The notes under the pieces were generated by a model, which was not told the origin of the DNA, did not search any database, and saw only the letters and a list, made by a program, of their open reading frames with translations. The position numbers and the translations under genes are program-made. A stretch of 64,000 nucleotides of DNA from Stercorarius parasiticus (Eukaryota; Chordata; Aves; Charadriiformes; Stercorariidae), in contig VWZL01000009.1 of assembly GCA_013396915.1 (NCBI GenBank), positions 217,150 through 281,149 on the forward strand, written 5' to 3'. Each line of letters begins with the position of its first letter. Position 1 is the first letter of the stretch. Positions 1-12,594 of this stretch are shown piece by piece.

Positions 1-3000
1 TAAACACTCGGTGTAAAGGACAAAGAAAAGCGTACAGGATGTCAGTTCGGATATAGCAAAAATCTTTGGCGGTATGTGTTTTAGGGTACATCGCCAAACC
101 GCGAACAGGCCTTGGATTTAGCAGCCTCAGAACGCTGGCTTGTTTCGGCTCTGGGGCTGCAGCTGACGTGGTCAGTGAACAGCAGCAGTTGCCTGCAAAC
201 CGGAGCAGGGGGTGTTCCCAGTGTCCCACCTACCTTGGCCTTGCGGCAGAGTTCTTTATTAACCGGAGAGGCAATGGGGAGCTGTGGCCGGAGCCCGCTG
301 GAACCCCTCTGGGAGCAATTGGCGTGCCCAAAGGTCGGCGTTGGGCCTCTGCCGCGTTTGGACGGCTCGGGGCTGTGCGGAGCGGCGCTGAATGCCGCTG
401 GGGAAGCGCCGGAAGGATTCTCTGGGAAACCTTACTTTGACCTCAGTGGGCTCTGGCCTGTGCTTGTCTCTTGTAATGAGAAGCAGTGCATAAAATGCAA
501 AAAAGTGTAAAATAGCTCATTAAGGAGGGCTTTTTGCAGATGCGTTAGGGTTTTATGCTTCCTTCCCTCCGTATTTCCACTGCTGCGGTGTACTTGGTGC
601 AGGGCCTACTGCTTTCGATAGCAAACTGGACATCGGCGCCTGTGCACGCTTCACACGAGGGGTGGGGGGGGCCAAGAACCTGTCCCATGTCGTACCCCCC
701 TTACTCCCACCCCAGGCTTGCTGCAGTCGCAGTCGCACCGTGCAAAGCTGAAGCAGATTTTAACGCTTCCTCCACCTTTGCGAGTGCGTCGCACAAACAA
801 ATTGCCTTCTCGGTCGTGCAGCGGGAAAACGAGCATCAGTCCGTTGAATGGCACCTAATTAGGTCTACAGACGCCAAATGACTTGTTGTTGCCCTGTTCA
901 GACAGAGGTGCGTGGGTAATGAATTAGCCGTTGTCTCAGGCTCTCTACTGCTAACCGGGGCCGGGAGGAGAACGTTCTGCGCGTAATTTGCTTGACGAAT
1001 TTAACCTCTTGCTCTATTCACAGCAAATCTTTGCAAGTATCCCAGGTTTCCTGCACCCGTTTGTGTTTTTGAAGTTGCCCAGTGAACTTTTCTCTGTTTC
1101 TCCTTCCGTCACCTGTGGCTGATGTTATGCAAATTTCCAGGCAAATTCACTTCTCAATCTACTGGAAATTTAAGCTCAGTGTAGGTGAGCCAGGTAGGAT
1201 CTATGGCAGGTGGCTTGTTCCCCTCTTGTTCGCTGGGCTTGTGGGCTGTCTCGGTTGGGTTTTGAACTTAATGCTTTGATCCCAATTACTGAAGAGCGCT
1301 CTTGGTGCAGGATGGTCTTAGCTGAATTCTGGAACAATTTTACTGGCTGTTGTTGTATATCGGTATCCTCTAAATCAATATGTGCTCAGTTCTGATGAGC
1401 AAGTACCTCTGGGTCAGATCAGGTGCCATTTTCTCCTTGTGGTACACCCAAATACCAGTTTCTCTGCGGCCCTCGGCAGGTGTCTCGCCGTGAGTTAGAA
1501 GAGCACAGAAACTTGGCTACCAGTTTTGATTGCCCAGGCCAGCGGAGGGCAGGTGAGGGTGCTGGGCCCTTCCCATGCTCCGCGGCTGGAGGCAGGGGCG
1601 GAGGCGCAAACATGCACCAGCTCCTGGTGAGTGAGGTTCCCCGCGCTCCACGCTGCGCCCGGAGCCCAGGGAAGGAAAAGGTCAGAAAGGCCAAGTTTAT
1701 TGCTCATTACGACGACTACGGAGGCTTATTTAAGAAGTGCAATTTAAAGGCAGAATCCTAACGTGGTTTTTTTCCCATAGCTTCGGTTGATCTTTTGTTG
1801 TAGTTGAGAGAAATATCCGGGAAACGCTGACTGTACTTCTACCTAGAAAAACACTAAAACTGGGCTTGAAGAGGGGAGAGGTGCCACGGTGCGTATGGGC
1901 GCACGGGTTCGTACAGGGGACCGTGTACCTGAAGAGCGTTGCAGGGAATTGCACGCCGCAGTTAGAGAAATCGAAAGACGTTCCTCTGTGCGGCGCGATA
2001 GAAAATGATTCATTTCTCAGGGGAACAGAATGAGGGACGAGAGGAAAACAATTGCAATAAAAAAGCCAAGCAAGGCCTGAGGTGCTAATAAACTCTAGCC
2101 TTTCTGAAACGGGGAGCAGATTGAGTAAGCAAGGCGCCGAGGAGCGCCTGTGTCACCGCAGCGTGCCAGGCACATCAGCGCGGGGAGCCATTTGAATACG
2201 TTTCAAGAGAGACTATTGAGGAAAAAAATACAATGAAGAGCAAAGCAAATTAAAACCAACGACAGGCTACGTCCTTTAAAGGACTCGCCCAGCCTCAGCC
2301 GACGCCGCAGTACAGCGTGTGCAGAGCCGGTAGACTTGCACGGAGAGGCATATTTTCCTAAAGCGCCGTCTTTTCCTCGCCGTCGCCCGAAAGCTGCAGT
2401 CAGCGCTCGGAACATCTGTGTTTATTTTGCATGACAAACTTGTTCCCCGGCTCTGACAAAATGCGTGCTGATCTGGGACTTGGGGTTTGCAGCTCTTCCG
2501 TAGGGCTGTGCCGAAGCACATGCGGCTGGCCATCGCGCTGCTATATAATACATATTACATGATTTCATTCATATTTAATGACAAGTGTGCTATATTTTTA
2601 ATCTTTATAGCTTTAATGTGTGCAAGTGGTTTTAATAATTGGTGCTGCAGGATGGTTGCTTCCCAGAATTACCCTGCAAAATTGCCGTGTTTTCAGCCTT
2701 CAGTTGTGCAGGTTGTAAATTATAAAACTTGGGTAGTAATAAGCTTGGCACCCTCTCCTTGCTCTTTGGAGATGCCAACCCGGTAACCACAGTAAAAAGA
2801 TACAGGCTGGCAAAAATTCTTCCCCGAATCTTTCGTCACCTTGTCTGCACAGCCCGCGTGAGAGAGCGAGGCCGGTGGAGGCGGGCGGGAGGCACCGCGT
2901 CGTGCCCAGGCCCTGCAGGAGCTGGGGGGAGATGCTGACCACAACGGTCTCCCGCCTCTGGAGCGGGCTCTGCCACGCGGTTGTGTCCCCGGAGCCGTTT

Positions 3001-3105
3001 TACATCCCCGCCGTGTGCTTCGAGTGCCTGATGGCGAGGCGGAAAACAACTCTGCAATGAAGCAGGGACGGTGGTAAGGAGCGAAGGGGTTTGGGGGCTC
3101 CTTGA
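1..3105. other. non-coding segment, no gene recognised
   Basis: No exon, RNA gene or repeat family is recognised here. Open frames of up to about 145 codons occur on both strands, but they overlap one another, resemble no known protein and have no convincing splice context. A perfect POU octamer word (ATGCAAAT) lies at 1127-1134. A pyrimidine-rich tract ending in AG at about 1770-1780 would be a fair splice acceptor, but no matching donor follows. Composition is balanced, with frequent CpG. Intergenic or intronic DNA is the simplest reading. Confidence 0.5.
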
Positions 3106-3830
3106 ACAGAGTCACGGAATCCCAGGTTGGATCACGTGGTCCAGCCATTCTTGGCAAAAGCCCGGTCTAGAGAAGATGGCCCAGCACCCTGGCACCTGGA
3201 TCTTAAAAGGGTCCAGTGCTGGGGAATCCACCACCTCCCTGGGGAGGTGATTCCAACGGCCGATTGCTCTCAGTGTGAAACGTGTTCCTCTTGTGTCCCG
3301 TCGGAATCTCTCCTGGAGTAACTTGTGCCCGTTACCCTCATCTTTTTCACGTGATTCCTTTTAAAAGAGGGAGCCTCCATTTTCTTTGCAGCCACCCTTT
3401 AAATACCGGAATATGATGATGGGGTCTCCCCTGAGCCTTCTTTTCTCAAGGTTGAACAAACCACGTTCCCTCAGCCTTCCCTCCCATGGCAGGCTTCCCA
3501 GTCCTCGGATCGTCTTGGTGGCCCTTCTCTGGACCCTCTCCAGCCTCTCCACAGCTTTTTTTGTCCTGCGGGGACCAAAACTGAACACAGAATTCCAGGC
3601 GTGGCCTGAGAAGCGCCGAGTAGAGAAGGAACAATGACTTCTTTCTGTCCGCTGGTGATGCCCTTGGTGATGCAGCCTGGCGTCCCGGTGGCTTCCTGTG
3701 CCCCAGCAGCACACCGGTCACGCGTATGGAGCTTGGAGGCTTTGAGAGCTTGTGTCTTACCCATCGCTTGCGAGACCTCTGGGGGAAGGACAGAGTGTGA
3801 CTTTCAGTCATTATCCCGGTGATTTTGAAG
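3106..3830 (-). mobile_element. CR1 LINE, 5'-truncated copy (reverse transcriptase C-terminus plus 3' UTR)
   Basis: This is a chicken-repeat-1 type non-LTR retrotransposon fragment read on the minus strand. From about 3714 down to 3361 the translation gives the end of the CR1 reverse transcriptase, with recognisable words such as [26 protein letters not shown] and [13 protein letters not shown]. The first word is in a different frame from the other two, so there is a frameshift near 3565 in an A-rich run. Below 3361 the sequence matches the CR1 3' region, and the plus strand near 3110 shows the degenerate hallmark 3' terminus. A full CR1 is about 4.5 kb, so most of the 5' part, including the endonuclease, is missing. 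The copy is dead and somewhat diverged. The exact 5' edge (3800-3830) is uncertain. Confidence 0.93.
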
Positions 3831-3970
3831 GGTTTTAAGTGACAATGCTAAATCGAGAGTGACCTAATAAAAAACGAGCACGCCGGTAAAAATTGATTCT
3901 TCTTGGACTACGGTTTGTATGCCACATCGTAAAGCTCTTTGTCATCAAACAATCAATGTAAAGGCAGGAA

Positions 3971-4030
3971 TTAAAAAAAAAAAAACACAACAACACACAC
4001 ACACACTCCCCACCCCACCCCAAAAAAAAA
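3971..4030. repeat. simple repeat: A-run, (CA)n, C-rich, A-run
   Basis: A low-complexity string made of thirteen A, an imperfect CAA/CA microsatellite, a short C-rich part with A interruptions, and a final nine-A run. It lies about 140 bases beyond the 5' edge of the CR1 copy and is not part of that element, since CR1 has no poly-A tail. It is likely length-polymorphic and could be mis-assembled by one or two units. Confidence 0.85.
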
Positions 4031-4599
4031 GACCAAGTGACAGCTACTCAGTTTAATGAGGGAAACTCAAAGGTTAATTAAAACAGCCGCTTAGCTGCCC
4101 AGAGGACGCGGTGCCTATGATGCATCTGCAACAGCACGCAAATCGGTTCTCTGCTGTTAAGAGTATATGCCATTAAAGTTTGGCGTTCGCGGGCAGTGCC
4201 ATGGAAAACGCTTGCTGCGTTTCCCGTGCGTGCCGGGTTATGAAGGTCACTGACTGCTTTGGTGGTCAGGCTTTATTAAAATGTGTAATAAACAGAGAGA
4301 ATACACCGTCAGTATCAAAGCGTGGCTGCCAGCATTAAGATTTGCCCTCCTAGGACTCCATAGCTTCCTCTGGTCTAAGGGGGTAATTCTCCAAAAGAGA
4401 AACGGGCCAGTGCTTTGCTTCAGAAGTGTGTGGCCTACGTAATCAAATTGGGAAGATTTGGTTAGCTTTCCTAGAAAACCCTTTGGCCTGGGCAATAGGG
4501 AATAATTCCATACTCAATCAGTTAAAAACGATGACTAAAATGACTGCGCTGGTGTGCACATTGAGTTACGGGTTGGGGGGTGGGAGATGTCTCAAGTGC

Positions 4600-4960
4600 T
4601 TAAAAATAAGCCCGGTGGCCACAGCATTCCTCTCCTTGGCGAGCTCCTTCAGTGGCTGGAGCCCGAGAGGCGTTGGAGCACGCCAGGAGACGGAGCAGCC
4701 GGCCACCACGAGCATCTCTCCCTCCTGCCCGGTTGTGTCCGACGGAACCCCGACCCCAGGTACGACCCGTGCGCACCCTCCTGCGCCCGCTCTCCTTCGT
4801 TGGCGGCTCTCGGACCCGCAGTGGGGCCGGGACCTCTGGGGCTCCAGCCCTGGGGCCGGGTCCCTGGGCAGCAGCTGGAGCCCATGGCCGTGCCACCTCA
4901 AAGGCTGCCGCCTGGGAAGGTTTCCCTGCAGGTGTGCGGTGTTTGTGCACAAAGCCCTTG
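4600..4960. promoter_or_regulatory. GC-rich, CpG-dense patch
   Basis: GC content rises well above the flanks and CpG is frequent, so open frames on both strands overlap for about 500 bases (the longest is about 190 codons). None of these frames resembles a known protein. The patch is short for a CpG island and shows no TATA box or clear transcription start. It may be an orphan CpG cluster or just a GC-rich local isochore. Confidence 0.35.
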
Positions 4961-6083
4961 TGCGCAGGAAGTCTTCGGCATCCACAGGCACACTTTAAGG
5001 ACGATAAACAAACAGCGGCCGTCCCTGGAGATGGCAGCAGTAAAATGGCCCCAGGTAACAATAGCTCCTTTGATTGTGCATATTGCCTTCAGCCTCCAGC
5101 TGCCGGCGACGTTCCGCTCGCTCTGAAACTCTGCTTACCCGTGGGCAATATTTAGCTGCTGCAGTCCTTTGAGCCCAGTCAATCTATGTAAAATAGGCTG
5201 TTCGGAGTGCCTACAGGAGTTCATCGGAATAGCTGATTACCAGCGTCAGTAAAGCTTTGAGTCTTGAGTTTGGTGTCGAGGGCAAGGCAGCGTTTCCACC
5301 GGTCGTACGGGCGCAGACCGAGCGGGAGTCCTCGGGTGGGGACAAGCCAAAACGACTCCTCCTGCCGCAGACGTGTGCTCGGCAAGATGCTATCGGTCAA
5401 GATACGGGTCTTCCGGCTTTAGCAAGCTGGTTTTCTACTCGGAGAAGGAGGAAAAAATAATAATGCGTTTGCTATTTGAAAGTCTCTTAGTTTTTAATTG
5501 CTGTGAAGTGACGGGTTGTCCAGGTGGCTGTGTGCTGCTATAAAGGGTACCTCTCGGCTCACTCGGTCTCTTTAGCCCGCCTGTGGATGCAACCAAACTA
5601 AAGCTTTCGGGGAATCTTTATTATTTGACTAAGTGCTTCAGCAAATGTTTACCTTGGGTATCAGCGGGGCTTGGGCACGTGTTGACGTGTTTTGTATAAA
5701 GTGAATGTTAATTAATTGCTTGAAAGCCAGGCGCGGGTCGTGACACGTCCTGTTACGTATTGGTTATATTAGCGTAGTGCCCGGAGGCCCGCTGAGAGCA
5801 GGCGCTGCAGATAGCCGTCGGCGGATGGGCTCAGCCTTTCCAGGGCCTCCGCTCCGAGAACACGTGGCGTAAGGGATGGAGAGGGGGTGCCGAAAGGAGG
5901 GACGCTCCTGGAATTGCGAAAAGAGAGTGTTCGTGCTGCCCTCAGTGGCTCAAAATATATTCTTCTAATTAGTACCAAAGGTTAAAGTACAGTTATATTT
6001 CTCACAGAACGGCAGATTTCTGGTCGTGGAGTGTTTGGGCCTTTTACTTCGGCTTGGTTTAACCTTGCACGTGTGTTTTGCAG

Positions 6084-6225
6084 GGCTGCGGCAGCGCCTC
6101 GTGGACCAGCCCTCTCCTCTGCGTTGGACGCCGCGCTACAGCTGTACCTCCAGCGACCCGGCACAGCCCTGGGACGGCCACCCGGCGTACAGTCCTTGGG
6201 CAAGGCGGGAGGTGGAGACTGTAAG
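6084..6225 (+). other. candidate internal exon (142 bp), unrecognised
   Basis: The segment follows a good acceptor: a branch-like TTTAAC near 6058, then a T-rich stretch ending in TTTTGCAG at 6083. It ends at a near-consensus donor, AAG then GTAAGAG from 6226. Inside it two of the three plus frames have no stop; the third meets a TAA exactly at the donor. Both open frames are rich in Ala, Gly, Pro and Arg and resemble no family I know. A non-coding RNA exon is as likely as a coding one. Chance pairs of such sites do occur in 64 kb. Confidence 0.28.
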
Positions 6226-6450
6226 GTAAGAGACGTTCAAATCTTGCTTACCGGGGAACTCCGTGTCGGGTGAAAGGGTAACGAATAAAAACCACGTTAA
6301 CTCTGAACGACGTACTGCAAGCACACGCAAATATTGTGATTCCAAATGGCATTCTGTGGAATCCACGTTTTCCAATGGCCCGTAGATGCATGCCACTCCG
6401 TTTTGAGGAGCGTTCAACTCGGGACATCAAGGTAAGAGAGAGGGAGATTG

Positions 6451-6502
6451 TTTTTTTTTTTTTTTAAGAAAAAAAACAAAAAAGAAAGTAAATAAAATAA
6501 AG
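6451..6502. repeat. T15 run followed by A-rich tract
   Basis: Fifteen consecutive T are followed by about 37 bases that are nearly all A, broken by single G, C or T. The two halves are roughly complementary, so a single strand could fold into an A/T hairpin. It is probably a slippage-prone low-complexity repeat. Confidence 0.8.
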
Positions 6503-7216
6503 CAGTTTTTATCCTGCCCCACCACGTTCTTTAGGTGTTCTGTTTCCTTTTGTATGCTCTAATTTCCGTTTTACTTTGTGTCTGTTGCCAATTAGCAGAG
6601 CGCTAATTCATTGCAAATACTTGTTTTAATATGTGTCACTTTTGAGGGAAGGTGTCCGATTTGTTTTCTGTTAACGTATCGGTGGGCGAAAGGCTTCATT
6701 CAGATGCGTGCTCAAGAGCACCTAAGTTCATGGTGCCTCGCGCAGGGTTTCATTGACACGGTTTCTCGGGAAGTTTCCCCGGGCGCTGGGATGAGGAGGG
6801 TGTGCCGGTGCCAATGCCCTGCTCGGAGGCCCGCTGTGCCGCACACTGCGCACCGCTCGCACTGAACGCTTTGAGGGACTTTTCCTTCACTGATTAGTCA
6901 TCCTATCTGCAACAAATCAGATTATCACCGTTTTTTATTGAAATCTAAAATGCTAATGGGGTTGTGCTTGAGGAGAGCGAAGCGGGTGCAATAGTCCTTG
7001 TTTCCGGTGTTCAAGCGTTCGCTTCACAAACAATCCGTTCCATGTTCGCAAAATAAGTGTATTAATCCTGAAAGAGACCCTGCCACTGTGGTTTGCCTCG
7101 CTCCCCTGAGACGAGTTGCAACGCCCGCTTTAACCAGTACAAAGTGCTCCTGGCACTGGGAGTGTTGTTGCTTTTGCGTCGCTGTGGCTGCTGCCGGTTG
7201 GAGAGGAGTTGGTGGT

Positions 7217-7236
7217 GGGCGGGTGGGCAGAGGGGG
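7217..7236 (+). other. G-quadruplex motif
   Basis: Four G-runs of at least three (GGG, GGG, GGG, GGGGG) are separated by loops of 1, 1 and 4 bases, which satisfies the standard G3+N1-7 rule with very short loops. The motif lies in a GC-rich stretch (about 7140-7440) that lacks a recognisable gene. Short-loop motifs are the most stable class in vitro; whether it folds in the cell cannot be seen. Confidence 0.6.
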
Positions 7237-7476
7237 CCCGGAGAAAGGGAGGAGGACGGCAGGAAGCAGCAGAAGCACGGAGCCCGGTGACTTTTCAAGG
7301 GGACCAGGGAGACTTCGAGCTCTGCAGCTCCCGTGACGACTTCCCTTTGGACAAGACTCTGCTGTGAGGAACGGAGGATCCTGGTGCTGCGGGAGAAACT
7401 TTGAGCCCACCCCGGCTGGGTCTGCAGCCTTCTGGTCAACTGAGCTCACGGTAAAAAAACCTGTAAATGGGGCCAA

Positions 7477-7835
7477 AGATACGGAGTCCTTCTGTGTTCT
7501 TAGCCTGGTGTGTGCTACCTAAGAAGCCAGTATCGTTTCTCGTTCCCTCTTTACAAAAGCACAGAGCGTAACTAGAACGGTGTAATGGCATGAGGTGCCA
7601 GTCCCTCATAAAGGGGGTTTGTATCGGCGCAGCACCAAAGGCGGGGGCGAGGGGAATCTCCCATCAGACGTTAGGACACCACAAAGCGCGGTCCTTAGGA
7701 AGAAGGTCTCTCCTCTGATGGAATGGAAACTAGTTAACAGTTTCCAGTGAACAAAAATACCATAAAGCATTATTTTAGCAGGCAGGAAGCCATTGGCGAT
7801 GCCAGCACCTCTTCGAGAGCTCCTTTTCTAATCAC
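7477..7835. other. non-coding segment, nothing recognised
   Basis: No open frame above about 60 codons, no splice pair worth reporting and no known repeat. The sequence is balanced in composition and reads as unique intergenic or intronic DNA. Confidence 0.5.
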
Positions 7836-7839
7836 CGTT

Positions 7840-8160
7840 GCTTTATCAAGAAATGTAAAGTTGTATATTTTTTATTGATACTTAAGAATAAATTCTTACA
7901 GCATCATGTCTATAAAAGGTTCGTCACAGACCAAATACCACTCTAACCTTTTAAGCTTCTACAGTAAAAACTGTCGTCTTTATTTATATAAGTTTGGGAA
8001 AGATACAAATGTAATCATAACCCCCGAGGCAAAATTTTATGGCAGTTTTCAGAACTCCTCTCTATAAAAACTACTCAAACCTACAAACGTAAAAGCTTCC
8101 AATAAAATTTGCTTTAGATCCTAGCCATAAAACGTGAATTTCTTTCCCTGGTCCTGGAGC
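7840..8160. other. AT-rich, stop-dense block; candidate conserved non-coding element
   Basis: The block is AT-rich and closed in all six frames, with many TTTATT/AATAAA-like words and CTATAAAA repeated at about 7911-7918 and 8062-8069. It contains no simple repeat and no known transposon, so the richness in A and T is not explained by low complexity. It ends sharply at a GC- and CpG-rich patch (8170-8300). Such blocks next to CpG clusters are often enhancers or old 3' UTRs, but conservation has not been tested. Confidence 0.3.
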
Positions 8161-8167
8161 TACAGGT

Positions 8168-8300
8168 GTCCAATTGCCAGGGCTGTTCGCCGCGAGCCGG
8201 GGCCGGTGCGGCGGGGATCCCCCGGTCGCAGCACCCCCCCTGCAGGCGGGGGCCTGCCCTGCCCGGGAGGAGGCGGTGGAAGGGGAGACTGCCGTGCCCT
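8168..8300. promoter_or_regulatory. short CpG-dense patch
   Basis: About 130 bases with very high GC and around a dozen CpG dinucleotides, directly beside an AT-rich block. It is too short to count as a CpG island by the usual length rule. No start site or TATA element is evident. Confidence 0.35.
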
Positions 8301-8911
8301 CGATTAGCGGGTTAGCTTTTTAAGGCACAGATGAGTTGAGGGATCCCAGAGACGCTGCCAGCCCCCCGTGCCTGGGGCGGGAACACGAGGCTTTTATTTT
8401 CCTGAGGAGCGGGAATGCTCTTGAACCTCACGTGCATCTCGTCTCGTGGCATGCCTGCCATCCCGCCGCGTGCGGACAGGCCGCTTCCCGTCTTTTTTTT
8501 GTTTGTTTTTTTCCTCTTGCTTTCAAGTCTTTTCTTTAGCAAGGGGCAGACAAGCGTTTCAGGAGGGACGTGCTATTTGTTTGCTGTACGGGGAAACTAG
8601 CAATATCGGCACCCCCCTTACTGCCTGTGCCCCGTGGGTGTGCTAGCGTCAGGTGTGCCAGTCAGCAGACACTGCGCCCCAGAGCTTTACACGAGCTTCT
8701 CCCAACACACTTCCATCGACAGCTCAGCGACGGAGCCGTGACTTGCCCCGTGCAGCTGGTGGTGAGCGCGCAGGACACGCGGTTAAACCATGGCTGGAGA
8801 AATCGTCTCTGTCCTCAAAGCTTTGTCCTGCCTTTCTGACTAGCCCAACGTGTTTTGGTCAGATAGTGAAAAAATCCATTGGTATGAAAAGAAGCACGCA
8901 AAGTAAATAGT

Positions 8912-9209
8912 TTCTGGGTGAAGCAGGGTATTCTAGACATGCAGTAATCCGGAACACGTGATTCTTCTCTCTGCTTACTTTGCTCTTTAATGCGTTGGTG
9001 ACTTGCGCTCCCTTGAAAGATGGGTGGTGCTTTCAGTTTTGCTTTGGTGAAACATGAACACGTGCATTAGATGTTACTTTAATTAAATGCTCTCTACCAT
9101 GTAAGCTGCTTAGGTGCGCGTTAAGTGTTAGCAGCAGGTAGCAAATGCTTTATTTGCGTTTCGGTTGAGAAAACAACTGTGTAGAGGCCTGCAGTGAAGG
9201 TGCGCGGGG
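8912..9209. other. non-coding segment, nothing recognised
   Basis: Balanced to AT-leaning sequence without a long open frame, known repeat or strong splice pair. Confidence 0.5.
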
Positions 9210-10210
9210 TTGGGGGGAGGCTGGCTGTGTGTTCTTGAAATGAAGTGCAGGAATAGATCTCTGCGGATTGGGGCTTTAGCGGATTCCTGGCGACTAAAGG
9301 CTCACGCTTTATCAGCCTGGATTAATTTGCTTTTACCGTCCAGGATGGATTTAACCCTGATAACTCACTCCGGATGGTATCTGATGGAAGACCTGAGCCT
9401 TTCCTTTCTGACTGCAATTAGGAGAAGGGTGTACATAGGAGCAAAGCCTGCTGCTCGTAAAAATGACAGCAGAGGCGGTTCACAGATTATGTGCTTTGTG
9501 AAATAAAAGAAAATCACAGACTTGTTCCTCTGAGGCACGTGCCTCAAAGCATTCCTGGAAAGTTCATAGTAAGTAAGAACAACTTAGTTTGAAACCGTGC
9601 TTTTATGGAAGTGTGTTTTCTAACGTGACAGTGCTAGGACTTTGGTTCCTAGAGACGATTCCTCCAGCGGCTGCGGGAGGCTGGAAGTCGCCCGGGATGC
9701 CTTCGGGGGGTGGCCCGCGTCTCGCTTGGGCAGGGCTTGTCCTTGCTTCTCGTTCCCAAGCCCCCACCGTGCGCTCCGGTGGTCCCGAGCTGGGGAAAAT
9801 CGGGTGCTTGATGCTCTCAGGTGCTGGTCTCTGTGAAGCTGGTGGAGGAACCTGCTCTGCTCGGCGTGGGGACTCCACAGCCCTCCTCTGTTGAGAAGCT
9901 GCCCCGTGCACGGGCACTTTCCGAGGGCCGTTTCCTCTTCCCTTGCTGTGCCCTTCTGCTGAAACCGCGGCCCGGCGGCGTGCCCGGGCCATTCTGTCCT
10001 CACTGGGCTCCTGGCTCTGGCCTGGGCAAGGCCGGGGCAACCAGGGAAATGGAGTAGGCCAGTGGCTGCAAAATGCATGTGTAAGAACAGACATGATTCG
10101 TGACGAGGGGTTTTCTGTTTATCTTGAAATAGACGTTAATTACGATTCTGCCTTCCCATTTGTGTCTTACGTAAGATATTGGCTCTCAGGCTATTGGCAG
10201 CCAGCTGTTA

Positions 10211-10250
10211 GTTCTTCTTTAACGTTGCCCGTTCTTCTCTAATGTTGCCC
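10211..10250 (+). repeat. 2 x 20-bp tandem duplication
   Basis: Two adjacent 20-base units, each beginning GTTCTTCT and ending GTTGCCC, differ at two positions (T/C at unit position 9 and C/T at 13). This is a small, moderately old tandem duplication within non-coding DNA. Confidence 0.85.
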
Positions 10251-12594
10251 TGTCTTCCGCTCCATTAGCGAGAGCCGCGTACTTAGTATCTGCTAGGTTT
10301 GTTAATTATTGGTTAACTCTGCTTTATGGGTGTTGTCTAACAAGGGAGCTTCTCCCAATCGCTCATCGTTAGTTATCATTTATTTGTAGGGCTGCTGCGT
10401 CTCCTCTGTGTCCCAGTTAAAAAGGTACATTTAAGAGCACAGTTTGGGTGGTGTTGTGAAAAGCATTCAGTGAAGCCCGTTTCTCCGGAAATGTTTCAAG
10501 GAGTGAGGTGCCCAAATGCCATGGAAAGAAGGTCGCTGTTGAGATGGCCTGATGTGTTGCTGCTCCTCTTCAGGGCCACGCTGGTGGCTGGTGTTTGTGA
10601 GACTGGAAGTGTCGGAAAGATGTTGTTGGAATGGCTGCACGGTCGGTCGGGTCCCTGACGTCATGAGGGTGCTTTTTCTTGGCTAGGAGGCTGACAAAAG
10701 GATAACATCCCTGGCTACCCAGGCGAAACCGCACGCCGGCCAGCAGACCTTCCTCGCCTTCCTTCTTCCCGACAGCACGGAGGGAGCCTGAAGCACAGGA
10801 ATATCCCCAGAGTCCTAAATGGCCTTCAACAGGCACGTCCTAATGAAGCCAAGTTAAAAATCTGTAATAAATTAATGAGAATGTTCCCTTTAGTGCCAAT
10901 CATCCATACACTCCCTCTTACGGCACCTGTTAATTATTGTTACTAATGGTAGAGGTTTTGGGTCACTGCTTTTGGAAAGAAGCAAACCGGAAAGCGTCTT
11001 TCTTCTAGAAAGAAGCGTTCTCCTGCCTCTGCCGTACACGCGCTCCAGAGATGAGGCGAGAGGTAAACATGGGGTATTTGGCAGGTGGAGTCTGGGGAAT
11101 GGGGGGCTGCCGTCGACTTTCTCCGTTTTGTTGATAAACGGAGCAGTTCGTTCTCTGTGCCTTTGTGTATCCATTACCTTTCCCCAGCTCTAAAATGCAC
11201 TTCATTTTCTTCCTGTTTTGGCACGGGATCAGAGGGTGACTCTCAGCCTCTGATCTAAATAAAATAATAATGATTTTAGGCGGCGCTGTTTGCATTATTC
11301 ATTGCTCTTGGCAAAACAAATGTTGATCTTATAACACGGCTATTAATATTTTGATGGAGTAAGGAAGCCACCTGGATTGAGAGCAGAGGGAGGCCTCTTG
11401 ACGAGGCGACGTGTTAGCTTCCAGCCCCACGTGAGGCCAAGCCAGCAGTGGCGAGCGGGTTCCCCTCGGTGTGCCCGTGCCGAAGGTGGAAGCGTCACGC
11501 GATGGGTCTCGTCCTCTGCTCTCTGCTCAGCTGCCCCTCGCAACGCGGAGCTGCGGATTCGCAACCCCAGGTGCTCCGTGGCAGAAACAGGGCTTAATTG
11601 TTGTGGTTTTCTCTTGTGGAAATAAGCATCTTGCTGGCAGCGCGAGGTAGGTAACCGCCTTAAGCATTAATGCTGACAAGATCAGAAAAAGGAAGGGAGA
11701 AGCTTTTTGCGGGCTCTTCTGTACTTGTAGCGAGTGGCGGTTTCCACATGAGACTTTTCTCGAGCTATTGGTTGCCCAAACTATCCTATCTCGGGCTTAC
11801 ACGGTGCTGTCAGGCGCCCTTTGTGAAGGCTTGACAAGCATCATCAATATCGGTATTAGAGCTACTTTTCCAGCTTATGAGGACAGGACGTGCGTGATTG
11901 ATGCGGAGACATGTGAAAAATCGTGCAAGGTCACTGCAGTTCTTTTTCTGGGCTTTCACAAAAGCCCTGTTTGCTTCCCCGTCTCCTCCAACGGGGAGAA
12001 GCGAATTCATCAGTGCTGCTGCTAAGGCAGTTGGCTGGAGGAGCAAGCACCACCCCACGCTGGCGCTGCCTGCCTGGCGCATCCGTCTGGCTCCAAGCGG
12101 CGCTTCCATGCTGGAGCTTTTGCCCTCTGGAGACAGCCTCACGTCCTCCCATGGATCCACAGATCCGTGGCACAGACGGCTCAGCCCTGGAGAGAGAAAG
12201 GCAGGGAGGAGGGGAGCTGGCTCCGTGGACTAGAGACGCAAGACCTCAGACGTGGGTTTGCGGTGGTGCTGCCATCTCAGAGGCACAGGTCACCTCGTTA
12301 AAGGCACATCTCTGTGGGTGGGCAGAAAGTGCCCACAGCTTCCGTGAAGCAGAATAGTGTGGCAAATCGTAGCACACACAGAGAGAGGGCACTGCAATAA
12401 TGGGACTGTGTTTTGACTGCTCTCTGATTTCCAGTTTAGTTTTCCTTTGCTGCTGCTGCTTCTGGCTGCGGAACGGTTCTTCCCTGAGACATCTCCAGAT
12501 CGGTACCTGGTATGTGCTTGCCATTGGATGAGCTCACAAAGCTCATGCAGATATTCCTACCACCCTAAAAGCTTTGCTAGAGCCTGAGAAGATC

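Noticed and set aside
4426..5155. Overlapping plus and minus frames of 140-190 codons
   Set aside because: Five or more frames are open at once in a GC-rich patch; this is a composition effect.
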